Of a stretch of DNA of 47,165 nucleotides, positions 40,181 to 47,165 are shown piece after piece (positions within the stretch are counted from its first letter, which is position 1; every line of letters begins with the position of its first letter). The stretch spans positions 1 through 47,165 of the forward strand of contig NZ_JAUYNW010000063.1 in assembly GCF_030698145.1 (NCBI RefSeq). The letters are read 5' to 3'. This DNA is from Phenylobacterium sp. GTDB taxonomy: Bacteria; Pseudomonadota; Alphaproteobacteria; Caulobacterales; Caulobacteraceae. The position numbers and the translations under genes were made by a program. The notes beneath the pieces were generated by a model. It saw only the letters and a list, made by a program, of their open reading frames with translations. It made no database searches and was not told where the DNA came from.

Positions 40181-41410
40181 ATGGCCAAGAAGATCAAAGT
40201 CGCCAATCCCGTCGTCGACCTCGACGGGGACGAGATGACCCGCATCATCTGGAAGTGGATCAAGGACAAGCTGATCTTCCCGTATCTCGACCTCGAGATC
40301 GACTATTACGACCTGGGGATGGAGCACCGCGACGCCACCGACGACAAGGTGACGACCGACGCGGCCGAGGCGATCAAGCGCCATGGCGTCGGCATCAAGT
40401 GCGCCACCATCACCCCCGACGAAGCGCGGGTCGAAGAATTCAAGCTCAAGAAGATGTGGAAGTCGCCCAACGGCACCATCCGCAACATCCTGGGCGGCGT
40501 GGTCTTCCGCGAGCCGATCATCTGCAAGAACGTGCCGCGCCTGATCCCGGGCTGGACCCAGCCGATCATCATCGGCCGCCACGCCTTCGGCGACCAGTAC
40601 CGCGCCACCGACTTCCTGGTGCCCGGCCCCGGCACGATGACCATCAAGTGGGTCGGCGACAACGGCGAGACCATTGAGCACGAGGTGTTCAAGTACCCTG
40701 GCTCCGGCGTGGCCATGGCCATGTACAACCTCGACGACTCGATCCGCGAGTTCGCCCACGCCTGCTTCGCCTACGCGCTGAAGCGCAAGTACCCGCTGTA
40801 CCTGTCGTCCAAGAACACGATCCTCAAGGCCTATGACGGGCGCTTCAAGGACATCTTCGCCGAGGTCTTCGCCAGCGACTACCAGGCGCAGTTCAAGGAG
40901 GCCGGGATCGTCTACGAGCACCGCCTGATCGACGACATGGTGGCCTCGGCGCTGAAGTGGTCCGGCGGCTTCATCTGGGCCTGCAAGAACTACGACGGCG
41001 ACGTGCAGTCCGACCAGGTCGCCCAGGGCTTCGGCTCGCTCGGCCTGATGACCTCGGTGCTGATCACCCCGGACGGCAAGATCATGGAGGCCGAGGCCGC
41101 CCACGGCACCGTCACCCGTCACTATCGCCAACATCAGCGCGGCGAATCGACCTCCACCAACTCCATCGCCTCGATCTTCGCCTGGACCCAAGGCTTGAAG
41201 CACCGCGCCAAGCTGGACGGCAATCCCGAGCTCGACCACTTCGCCGACACCCTTGAGAAGGTCTGCGTCTCCACCGTGGAGAGCGGCTCGATGACCAAGG
41301 ACCTGGCGCTGCTGGTCGGCGACACCCAGGGCTGGCTGACCACCGAGGGCTTCATCGACAAGGTCGCCGCCAATCTGGAGAAGGCGCTGGCCGAGTCGCC
41401 CGCCGCCTGA
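40181..41410 (+). CDS. icd: NADP-dependent isocitrate dehydrogenase
   Basis: A 409-residue, eukaryote-like type II enzyme. It oxidises isocitrate to 2-oxoglutarate with NADP in the citric acid cycle. Blocks: [80 protein letters not shown] and the NADP region [20 protein letters not shown] with the Arg-His-x-Arg site. Full length. It is followed after 5 bp by DUF2939. Confidence 0.96.
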   Translation: MAKKIKVANPVVDLDGDEMTRIIWKWIKDKLIFPYLDLEIDYYDLGMEHRDATDDKVTTDAAEAIKRHGVGIKCATITPDEARVEEFKLKKMWKSPNGTIRNILGGVVFREPIICKNVPRLIPGWTQPIIIGRHAFGDQYRATDFLVPGPGTMTIKWVGDNGETIEHEVFKYPGSGVAMAMYNLDDSIREFAHACFAYALKRKYPLYLSSKNTILKAYDGRFKDIFAEVFASDYQAQFKEAGIVYEHRLIDDMVASALKWSGGFIWACKNYDGDVQSDQVAQGFGSLGLMTSVLITPDGKIMEAEAAHGTVTRHYRQHQRGESTSTNSIASIFAWTQGLKHRAKLDGNPELDHFADTLEKVCVSTVESGSMTKDLALLVGDTQGWLTTEGFIDKVAANLEKALAESPAA

Positions 41411-41415
41411 CCGCC

Positions 41416-41964
41416 GTGGACCCGCGCGCGCCCGACGGCTGGAGCCTGGGACGCGCGGTTTTCCGCCTGATCGTCACCCTGATCCTGGGAACGGCGCTGG
41501 TCTTCGCGGCCGCGCCGTTCTTCGCGTTCCGGGCCCTGAAGGCCGCGGCGCGGGACGGCGACACCCAGGCTCTCGCCGAGCTTGTCGACTACCGCGCGGT
41601 GCGCGAGGGTCTGCGCCCGCAGGTGGCCGCCCGGCCGGTCGCCGCGCCGGCCCCGCCCGACATCTGGTCCGACCCCGTCGGCGCCATGCGCCGGGCCATC
41701 GAACCGCTCACGACCGCCCCGCCGGCCGTCGAACCCTATCTGAACGCCCAGGGCCTCCACGACCTGACCCGCGGCTATGCGCCGGGCAAGGCGCCCGCCG
41801 AGGCCAGGGCTCCGTTCCCCACGCTCCGCTATTGGGGACCCAATCGCGCGCGGTTCGCCGTGACAGCGTCGGGCGCGCAGGAGCCCGTCATATTCAGCTT
41901 CCAGCGGCGCGACCTCTTCACCTGGAAGCTGGTCCAGATCCGGGCGCCGCGGGGCAAGTTCTAG
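41416..41964 (+). CDS. DUF2939 protein
   Basis: A 182-residue protein from GTG 41416, with one N-terminal membrane segment (AVFRLIVTLILGTALVFAAA) followed by the DUF2939 pattern: ALKAAARDGDTQALAELVDY, YRAVREGLRPQV, and a C-terminal SFQRRDLFTWKLVQIRAP. Function unknown; it is probably an anchored periplasmic protein. It follows icd by 5 bp. Confidence 0.78.
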   Translation: MDPRAPDGWSLGRAVFRLIVTLILGTALVFAAAPFFAFRALKAAARDGDTQALAELVDYRAVREGLRPQVAARPVAAPAPPDIWSDPVGAMRRAIEPLTTAPPAVEPYLNAQGLHDLTRGYAPGKAPAEARAPFPTLRYWGPNRARFAVTASGAQEPVIFSFQRRDLFTWKLVQIRAPRGKF

Positions 41965-42029
41965 GCGCGCACTGTCACACCACCGCCAATGACCGCTGCT
42001 AGGCGGGACCCTTGCTGAGGGGACCATCC

Positions 42030-43577
42030 ATGATCTCGATCCGTTGGGCCGCGCTCGCCGCGGCCGCCCTGTCGGCGTTGGTTCTCGCGGCTCCGGCCAA
42101 GGCCCAGGTCTACGCCACCCCCAACCTCACCCAGGCGAGCGGGCCGGAGCCCGTCTCCCTGGAAGGCCAGGCCTTCGTCAATCACGGGCTGGTCGCGGTC
42201 GGCCGCCTGCCGGCCGCGACGCGGGACTTCGCCGGAGAGACCCTGGGCTCGTTCTCGGGCATGGCGCTCGACCTCGCCACTTGGCGCCGGCGTCCCGACG
42301 GCGCCTATGTCGGCAAGCTGTTCACGCTGCCCGACCGCGGCCCCAACGATGTCGGCCCGTTCAAGGGCACGACCGATTACCGCAACCGTGTCCACACCCA
42401 CGACCTGGTGTTGACGCTCCATGCGACGGGCTCGCAGAACCAGCTCGCCATCACGCCGACCGGCGGCTTCCTGCTGACCGATTCCGCCGGCCAGCCGTTC
42501 ACGGGCAAGGACGCCGGGAACCATGTCATCACCCGCGACGGCGTCGTCTATCCCAGCCCGGCGAGCGGCGAGGGTGCGGGCCGGATCAGCCTGGATTCCG
42601 AGGCTATCGCTCGGCTCGCCGACGGCTCGTTCTACGTCTCCGACGAGTACGCGCCCGGTATCTACTATTTTGACCCGACGGGCCGTCAGATCGGCGCGAT
42701 CCAGACGGTCGCCGCCCTGCTTCCGCGCGTGGACGATGTAGTGAACATGAACGGCGCGGCCGCGCCGAAGAGCGGTCGACGGCACAATCAGGGCATCGAG
42801 GCCCTTTCCATCACCCCCGACGGACACAAGCTGGTCGCCGTGTTGCAGAGCGCCACGGTGCAGGACTCGGGCTCGGGAAATCCGGGCCGCAACAACACCC
42901 GTATCCTGATCTACGACATCTCGACCAACCGCACACCCACCGCGCCGGTCGAACACTATGTCCTGCAACTGCCCGTGATCAGCGCGCCCGGGACCGGCGG
43001 CGCGGCCACCGCAACCGCCGCGCAGTCGGAAGTTCTGGCGCTCAACGCCCGCCAGTTCCTGGTGCTGGCGCGCGACGGCGTCGGTCGCGGCTCAGGCGTC
43101 AACGCCGCCAATTCGCCGGTCTATAAGAGCGTGCTGTTGGTCGACACCACGGGCGCCGCCAACATCGCCGGCACGCCGTTCGAGACCTCGCCCGGCGGGA
43201 CCGTCTCCCCCGGCGGGGTGCTGGACGGCGCGATCACGCCCGTGCGGCAGGTTCAGCTCGTCAACATGCTGAACCCCACTCAGCTCGGCGCCTTCGGCCT
43301 CAACCTCAAGACCGCGCCGTCCGACGCCTCCTCCCTGTCCGAGAAGTGGGAGGCCCTTGCGCTCGCGCCCGCCCTCGATCCCGCCGCCCCGACGGATGTC
43401 TTCCTCCTGGTGGGCAACGACAACGACTTCGTGGTCGGCGCGGGCCGCGTCAACGGACAGGACTTCGACGCCGCGTTGAAGGGCGATGGCGGAACCGGCG
43501 ATCATGACAGCCTCATCCTGGTCTATCGCCTGACCCTGCCGACCTATCCGGCGTCGGCGGCGACGGTTCCCCGGTAG
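42030..43577 (+). CDS. Secreted esterase-like activity of phytase family protein
   Basis: A 515-residue secreted protein with signal peptide ISIRWAALAAAALSALVLAA. The phytase-like esterase pattern is clear: GSFSGMALDL, FTLPDRGPNDV, RISLDSEAIARLADGSFYVS, DEYAPGIYYFDPTGRQIGAI and RHNQGIEALSITPDGHKLVA. It should fold as a beta-propeller-like hydrolase; the substrate is unknown, possibly a phosphate or carboxylic ester. ATG 42030 starts the signal; an in-frame start six codons earlier is possible. Confidence 0.82.
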   Translation: MISIRWAALAAAALSALVLAAPAKAQVYATPNLTQASGPEPVSLEGQAFVNHGLVAVGRLPAATRDFAGETLGSFSGMALDLATWRRRPDGAYVGKLFTLPDRGPNDVGPFKGTTDYRNRVHTHDLVLTLHATGSQNQLAITPTGGFLLTDSAGQPFTGKDAGNHVITRDGVVYPSPASGEGAGRISLDSEAIARLADGSFYVSDEYAPGIYYFDPTGRQIGAIQTVAALLPRVDDVVNMNGAAAPKSGRRHNQGIEALSITPDGHKLVAVLQSATVQDSGSGNPGRNNTRILIYDISTNRTPTAPVEHYVLQLPVISAPGTGGAATATAAQSEVLALNARQFLVLARDGVGRGSGVNAANSPVYKSVLLVDTTGAANIAGTPFETSPGGTVSPGGVLDGAITPVRQVQLVNMLNPTQLGAFGLNLKTAPSDASSLSEKWEALALAPALDPAAPTDVFLLVGNDNDFVVGAGRVNGQDFDAALKGDGGTGDHDSLILVYRLTLPTYPASAATVPR

Positions 43578-43603
43578 GCGATCCCCGTCGCGCCGCGCAC
43601 TAC

Positions 43604-43618
43604 GTTCTTGTTATGTTC
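43604..43618 (+). promoter_or_regulatory. Candidate LexA (SOS) box overlapping a promoter
   Basis: GTTC-TTGTTAT-GTTC at 43604-43618 exactly matches the alphaproteobacterial LexA direct repeat GTTC-N7-GTTC. TTGTTAT (43608-43614), 14 bp, then GCTAGGGT (43629-43636) looks like a promoter, so LexA binding would cover its -35. The VOC start codon is 45 bp further. Control of the gene is inference. Confidence 0.65.
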
Positions 43619-43662
43619 TTATTCCGGCGCTAGGGTGACCGCTCCTAGGACGGGAGGATCGA

Positions 43663-44040
43663 ATGATCGGATATGTGACTATCGGAGCCCTGGACGTCGA
43701 GGCGGCGACGCCGTTCTACGACGCGGTGCTGGGCGCCATCGGTTATGAGCGCAAGTTCCTGGACGGCGGCTGGGCGGGCTACGGCCCCAAGGACGCCGAC
43801 GCCAACACCTTCATCTGCCCACCATTCGACGGGCAGCCGGCGCGGGGCGGCAACGGGATCATGATCGCCTTCAAGGGCCCCGACACCGGATCGGTGGACG
43901 CCGCCCATGTGGCGGCGCTCGCCCATGGCGGCGGCGACGAGGGTGCCCCTGGGCCCAGGCCGCCGGAGTCCACCAGCTTCTACGCGGCCTATATGCGTGA
44001 CCCGACCGGCAACAAGTTCGCGGTGTTCGCCAAGCCCTGA
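43663..44040 (+). CDS. VOC (glyoxalase fold) protein behind a LexA box
   Basis: A 125-residue VOC protein: MIGYVTIGALDVEAATPFYD, AVLGAIGYERKFL, GGNGIMIAFKGPDTGSVDAA and the C-terminal YMRDPTGNKFAVFAKP. Family members include glyoxalases, thiol transferases and drug-binding proteins. GGGAGG precedes ATG 43663. The LexA box upstream suggests DNA-damage induction, which would fit detoxification or drug binding. A terminator follows 32 bp after the stop. Confidence 0.85.
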   Translation: MIGYVTIGALDVEAATPFYDAVLGAIGYERKFLDGGWAGYGPKDADANTFICPPFDGQPARGGNGIMIAFKGPDTGSVDAAHVAALAHGGGDEGAPGPRPPESTSFYAAYMRDPTGNKFAVFAKP

Positions 44041-44071
44041 CCGGGCTTGGGGTTGGCGAGTGGACGACGAA

Positions 44072-44095
44072 AAGGCCGGGGCGAACCCCGGCCTT
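44072..44095. terminator. Intrinsic terminator after the SOS-box VOC gene
   Basis: AAGGCCGGGG-CGAA-CCCCGGCCTT is a perfect 10-bp stem, preceded by AA and followed by CCACC. It ends the VOC transcript, which has only a short T run, and separates it from the secreted protein gene. Confidence 0.75.
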
Positions 44096-44166
44096 CCACC
44101 TGTCTCGAAACCGTGATCGTCTAGGCGAGCGCGGCGGCGTCCGGCCACGCCCTTCGGAGCCCGACC

Positions 44167-45072
44167 ATGCGCGCCCTCGCCGCGATCGCCTGCAGCCTCC
44201 TCGTGACGAGTCCCGCCGCCGCCGAAGTCTGCGAGGCGTGGGCGCCGGCGCAAGCCTTCGGGGCGCTCGAGGTCAGCCTCATCGACGAGGCCAGCGGCCT
44301 GGAGGTCTCCGACCGTCACCCCGACCGCCTCTACCACAACAACGACAGCGGCGACGGCCTGCGGTTCTACGTCTCCGACCTCAAGGGCCAGGGGACGCGG
44401 GCCGTGGAGATCAAGGGCGACCAGCCGCTGGACATAGAGGAGATGTCGCTCGGGCCCTGCGGGCGCAAGACCTGCCTCTATCTCGGCGACATCGGCGACA
44501 ACCCGGCCAAGCGCGAGGGGGTGGTCTTCACCCTGGTGGTCGAGAAGAAGGCCTTCGGCGAGCGGGTGAAGGCCCTTCGCACCGTCCGCGCCCGCTATCC
44601 CGACGGGCCGCACAACGCCGAGGCCTTCGCGGTCCACCCGGACGGTGACCTCTACCTGGCGACCAAGCCGGCCGACGCGAAAATGATGACCCCGGGCCCC
44701 GCGTTGGTCTACCGGCTGAGCGCCGCCCAACTCCGCAACGGCAAGGACGTGCAGACCTTCACCAAGGTTGGCGAGATCGACCTGCCGAAGATCATGGCCG
44801 CCTATCCCTTCCCCGGCTCGATCGCCACGGCGCTGGACATCGCCAGCGACGGCAAGCGGGCGCTGCTGCTGACCTATGTCGCCGCCCTGGTGCTGGACTT
44901 CGACATCGCCAAGGGCCTCAGCGGACCCCATCAGGTGGTGTCGCTCGACACCCTGCCCCAGCAGGAGGCCGCGGCCTGGCTGCCGGATGGGTCAGGCTTC
45001 CTCTACGACACCGAGCAGACCCGCAGGGTCAAGGGCGCCAAGATCAACCAGGTGCTCTGCAAGGCGCCTTAG
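44167..45072 (+). CDS. Secreted beta-propeller-like protein of unknown function
   Basis: A 301-residue secreted protein (signal LAAIACSLLVTSPAAAE). It contains EASGLEVSDRHPDRLYHNND and SGDGLRFYVSDLKGQGTRAV, then CLYLGDIGDNPAKREGVVFT and NAEAFAVHPDGDLYLATKPA. The repeated DxG and NDSGD segments resemble esterase-like or NHL-type propeller proteins. The substrate is unknown. It shares its stop with the convergent alaS gene through TTAG. Confidence 0.65.
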   Translation: MRALAAIACSLLVTSPAAAEVCEAWAPAQAFGALEVSLIDEASGLEVSDRHPDRLYHNNDSGDGLRFYVSDLKGQGTRAVEIKGDQPLDIEEMSLGPCGRKTCLYLGDIGDNPAKREGVVFTLVVEKKAFGERVKALRTVRARYPDGPHNAEAFAVHPDGDLYLATKPADAKMMTPGPALVYRLSAAQLRNGKDVQTFTKVGEIDLPKIMAAYPFPGSIATALDIASDGKRALLLTYVAALVLDFDIAKGLSGPHQVVSLDTLPQQEAAAWLPDGSGFLYDTEQTRRVKGAKINQVLCKAP

Positions 45073-47165
45073 GCGCCCAGCAGGGCCTTGATCGCCGCCA
45101 GGCCTTCGGCCGCCTTGCCGCCGTCGGGCGCGCCGCCCTGGGCGAAGTCGGGACGTCCGCCCGCGCCCTGGCCGCCCATGGCCAGCACCGCGGCCTTGGT
45201 CAGGTCCACGGCGTTGAACGTCGCCGAGGCTCCGCCGACCACCGCCACGGCCACGGCCCCCTTGCCGTCGGCTGAGCCGATCAGGGCGATGACGCCGTCG
45301 CTCACCTGCTTGCGGAACTCCTCGACCATGGGCCGCAGGTCCTTGCCGCCGACCCCGTCCATGACGCGGGCGATGACCTGGACGCCACCGATCTCTTCCG
45401 GACCCGCCGGAGCCCCGCCCGATCCGCCGCCGCCCATGGCGAGCTGGCGCTTGGCCTCGGAGAGCTCCTTCTCCAGCTTGCGGCGCTGGGCGTCGAGCGC
45501 GTCGACCCGCGCCAGGACCTCGGAGACCGGGGTCTTGAACTGGTCGGCGAGGGCCTTGGCCACCTGGGCCTGCTCCACCAGCCAGCGGCGCGCCGCCTCG
45601 CCGGTCAGGGCCTCGATCCGCCGCACGCCGGCGGCCACGCCGCCTTCGGAGACCACCTTGAACAGGGCGATGTCGCCGGTGCGCGCCACATGGGTGCCGC
45701 CGCACAGCTCCACCGAATAGTCGCCCTCGCCTTCCAGCGCGCGGCCCAGGGTCAGGACCCGGACGCTGTCGCCGTACTTCTCGCCGAACAGGGCCATGGC
45801 CCCGGCCTCGATGGCCTCGTCGGGCGCCATCTCCTTGGTCACCGCCGGCAGGTTCTGACGGATCACCGCGTTGACCTCGACCTCGATCTTCTCGATCTCG
45901 TCGGGGGTCAGCGGGCCGCCGTGGCTGAAGTCGAAGCGGATGCGCTCGCCATCGACCATCTGGCCCTTCTGCGAGACGTGGGGGCCCAGCACGTGGCGCA
46001 GGGCCGCGTGCAGCAGGTGGGTCGCCGAGTGGTTGGACCGCGTGGTGATGCGGACCTGCGGGTCCACCGCCAGGCGCACGTCGTGGCCCGGCTCCAGCGC
46101 GCCCTGCAGGATCTCGATCTCGTGGACATAGAGGTCTCCGGCCTGCTTCTGGGTGTCGAGCACCCGGGCGCGGCCGTCGGTCCATTCGATCTCGCCGACA
46201 TCGCCGGCTTGGCCGCCGCTCTCGGCGTAGAAGGGCGTGCGGTCGAAGACCGCCAGGACGGTCTCGCCGGCCTTGGTCTCGGTGATTTCGGCGCCGTGGG
46301 CGACCAGGGCCTGCAGCTTGCCCGTGGCCTCGGTCGTCTCGTAGCCGACGAACTTGGTCGCGCCCACGCGCTCGCGGATGGCGAACCATTCGGCCGCCTG
46401 GCTGGCCTGGCCTGAGCCGGTCCAGGCCTCGCGCGCCTGGTCCTTCTGGCGCTTCATGGCCGCGTCGAAGCCGGCCAGGTCGACGGTCAGCCCCTTGTTG
46501 CGCACCGCGTCCTGGGTGAGGTCGAGCGGGAAGCCGTAGGTGTCGTAGAGCTTGAAGGCGGTCTCGCCAGAGAGCACGCCGCCTTGCGTCATCTTGGCGG
46601 TCGCCTCGTCCAGCAGGGCCATGCCACGGCCGAGCGTGCGGCGGAAGCGTTCCTCCTCCTGGCGCAGGGTCTCGACGATCACTGGCTCGGCGCGGCGCAG
46701 CTCGGGATAGGCCCCGCCCATCTCGGCCACCAGGACCGGCGCCAGGCGGTGCATCAACGGCTCCTCGGCGCCCAGCAGGTGGGCGTGGCGCATGGCGCGG
46801 CGCATGATCCGGCGCAGGACGTAGCCGCGGCCCTCGTTGGAGGGCGAGACCCCGTCGGCGATCAGGAAGCTCACCGAGCGCAGGTGGTCGGCGATCACCC
46901 GGTGCGAAGGGCCGTTGGAGCCCCCGGCCACCAGCGCCTTGGACGCCGCGATCAGGGTGCGGAACAGGTCGATGTCGTAGTTGTCGTGCACGCCCTGCAG
47001 GACCGCGGCGATGCGCTCTAGGCCCATGCCGGTGTCGATCTGCGGCTTGGGCAGGTCGCGGCGCGTGCCGTCGGCGAACTGCTCGAACTGCATGAAGACC
47101 AGGTTCCAGATCTCCACGAACCGGTCGCCGTCCTCGTCCGGGCTGCCGGGCGGGCCGCCGGGGAT
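45069..47165 (-). CDS. alaS: Alanyl-tRNA synthetase, N-terminus off window
   Basis: The frame is open to the window edge (699 codons visible including the stop); the N-terminal catalytic start is beyond it. The first visible residues IPGGPPGSPDEDGDRF continue into VEIWNLVFMQFEQFADGTRR and IDTGMGLERIAAVLQGVHDN, the end of the aminoacylation domain. The editing domain has SNHSATHLLHAALRHVLG and CGGTHVARTGDIALF, whose His and Cys residues bind zinc. The C-Ala domain ends in ALLGA. The enzyme charges tRNA-Ala and clears mischarged Ser and Gly. Confidence 0.95.
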   Translation of the reverse strand: MPGGPPGSPDEDGDRFVEIWNLVFMQFEQFADGTRRDLPKPQIDTGMGLERIAAVLQGVHDNYDIDLFRTLIAASKALVAGGSNGPSHRVIADHLRSVSFLIADGVSPSNEGRGYVLRRIMRRAMRHAHLLGAEEPLMHRLAPVLVAEMGGAYPELRRAEPVIVETLRQEEERFRRTLGRGMALLDEATAKMTQGGVLSGETAFKLYDTYGFPLDLTQDAVRNKGLTVDLAGFDAAMKRQKDQAREAWTGSGQASQAAEWFAIRERVGATKFVGYETTEATGKLQALVAHGAEITETKAGETVLAVFDRTPFYAESGGQAGDVGEIEWTDGRARVLDTQKQAGDLYVHEIEILQGALEPGHDVRLAVDPQVRITTRSNHSATHLLHAALRHVLGPHVSQKGQMVDGERIRFDFSHGGPLTPDEIEKIEVEVNAVIRQNLPAVTKEMAPDEAIEAGAMALFGEKYGDSVRVLTLGRALEGEGDYSVELCGGTHVARTGDIALFKVVSEGGVAAGVRRIEALTGEAARRWLVEQAQVAKALADQFKTPVSEVLARVDALDAQRRKLEKELSEAKRQLAMGGGGSGGAPAGPEEIGGVQVIARVMDGVGGKDLRPMVEEFRKQVSDGVIALIGSADGKGAVAVAVVGGASATFNAVDLTKAAVLAMGGQGAGGRPDFAQGGAPDGGKAAEGLAAIKALLGA

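Overview
The window is high-GC, densely packed bacterial chromosome with no rRNA or tRNA gene that I can see. Several features point to an alphaproteobacterium of the Caulobacterales, perhaps Phenylobacterium or Caulobacter: a DUF1476 F1-ATPase inhibitor, purS/purQ/small purL, LexA boxes of the alphaproteobacterial GTTC-N7-GTTC type, Caulobacter-like promoters (TTGCGCC-N14-GCTA), and a TPR and DUF-family repertoire typical of that order. The genus is inference; I could not search a database.

Layout. 1-2.2 kb: a yjfIKLM-type cluster (DUF2170 divergent from DUF2491, DUF350 and DUF1190). 2.5-6.9 kb: a secreted HExxH peptidase coupled to a TPR methyltransferase, an acyl-CoA dehydrogenase, and thioredoxin 2. 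6.9-9.5 kb, minus strand: a secreted TPR protein and a SnoaL-MerR pair behind an 18-bp palindrome. 9.5-11.3 kb: a lone phage-type small terminase near a LexA box, a SWIM zinc-finger protein and an orphan ParD, separated by modular palindromic repeats.

11.3-16.4 kb is an accessory island. Three copies and one core of a roughly 110-bp element with inverted ends (GGGGACACTAT) flank a Stf0 sulfotransferase, an unknown 257-residue protein, an NhaD-type antiporter, an ECF sigma factor with a DUF6768 membrane partner, and a 40-residue membrane protein.

16.4-29.7 kb: DUF938 and DUF4199 genes, the F1-ATPase inhibitor, then purC-purS-lipoprotein-DUF3291-purQ. Next come an AraC-VOC-SRPBCC operon and a BlaI/M56 regulatory pair directly before an alpha-amino acid ester hydrolase, a family that acts on beta-lactams. 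After these are a Gln/Arg-rich small protein, a leader-type small ORF pair under an AT-rich operator region, and purL. PurS, PurQ and PurL together supply formylglycinamidine ribonucleotide synthase; PurC acts two steps later.

29.7-47 kb: a SxxK serine hydrolase, three VOC-type or iron-sulfur genes (VOC, bolA, grx4, with a degenerate aldo-keto reductase between bolA and grx4), a thioesterase, rpsD, a second secreted TPR protein paralogous to the first, DUF1254/1214, trmJ, DUF2726, icd, DUF2939, a phytase-like esterase, a VOC gene behind a LexA box, a secreted propeller-like protein and the 3' part of alaS. Five convergent pairs in the window share a 4-base CTAG or TTAG as interlocked stop codons.

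The most interesting leads are the BlaI-type operators and their link to the ester hydrolase, the repeat-bounded island, the two LexA boxes, and the paralogous His-rich TPR proteins.
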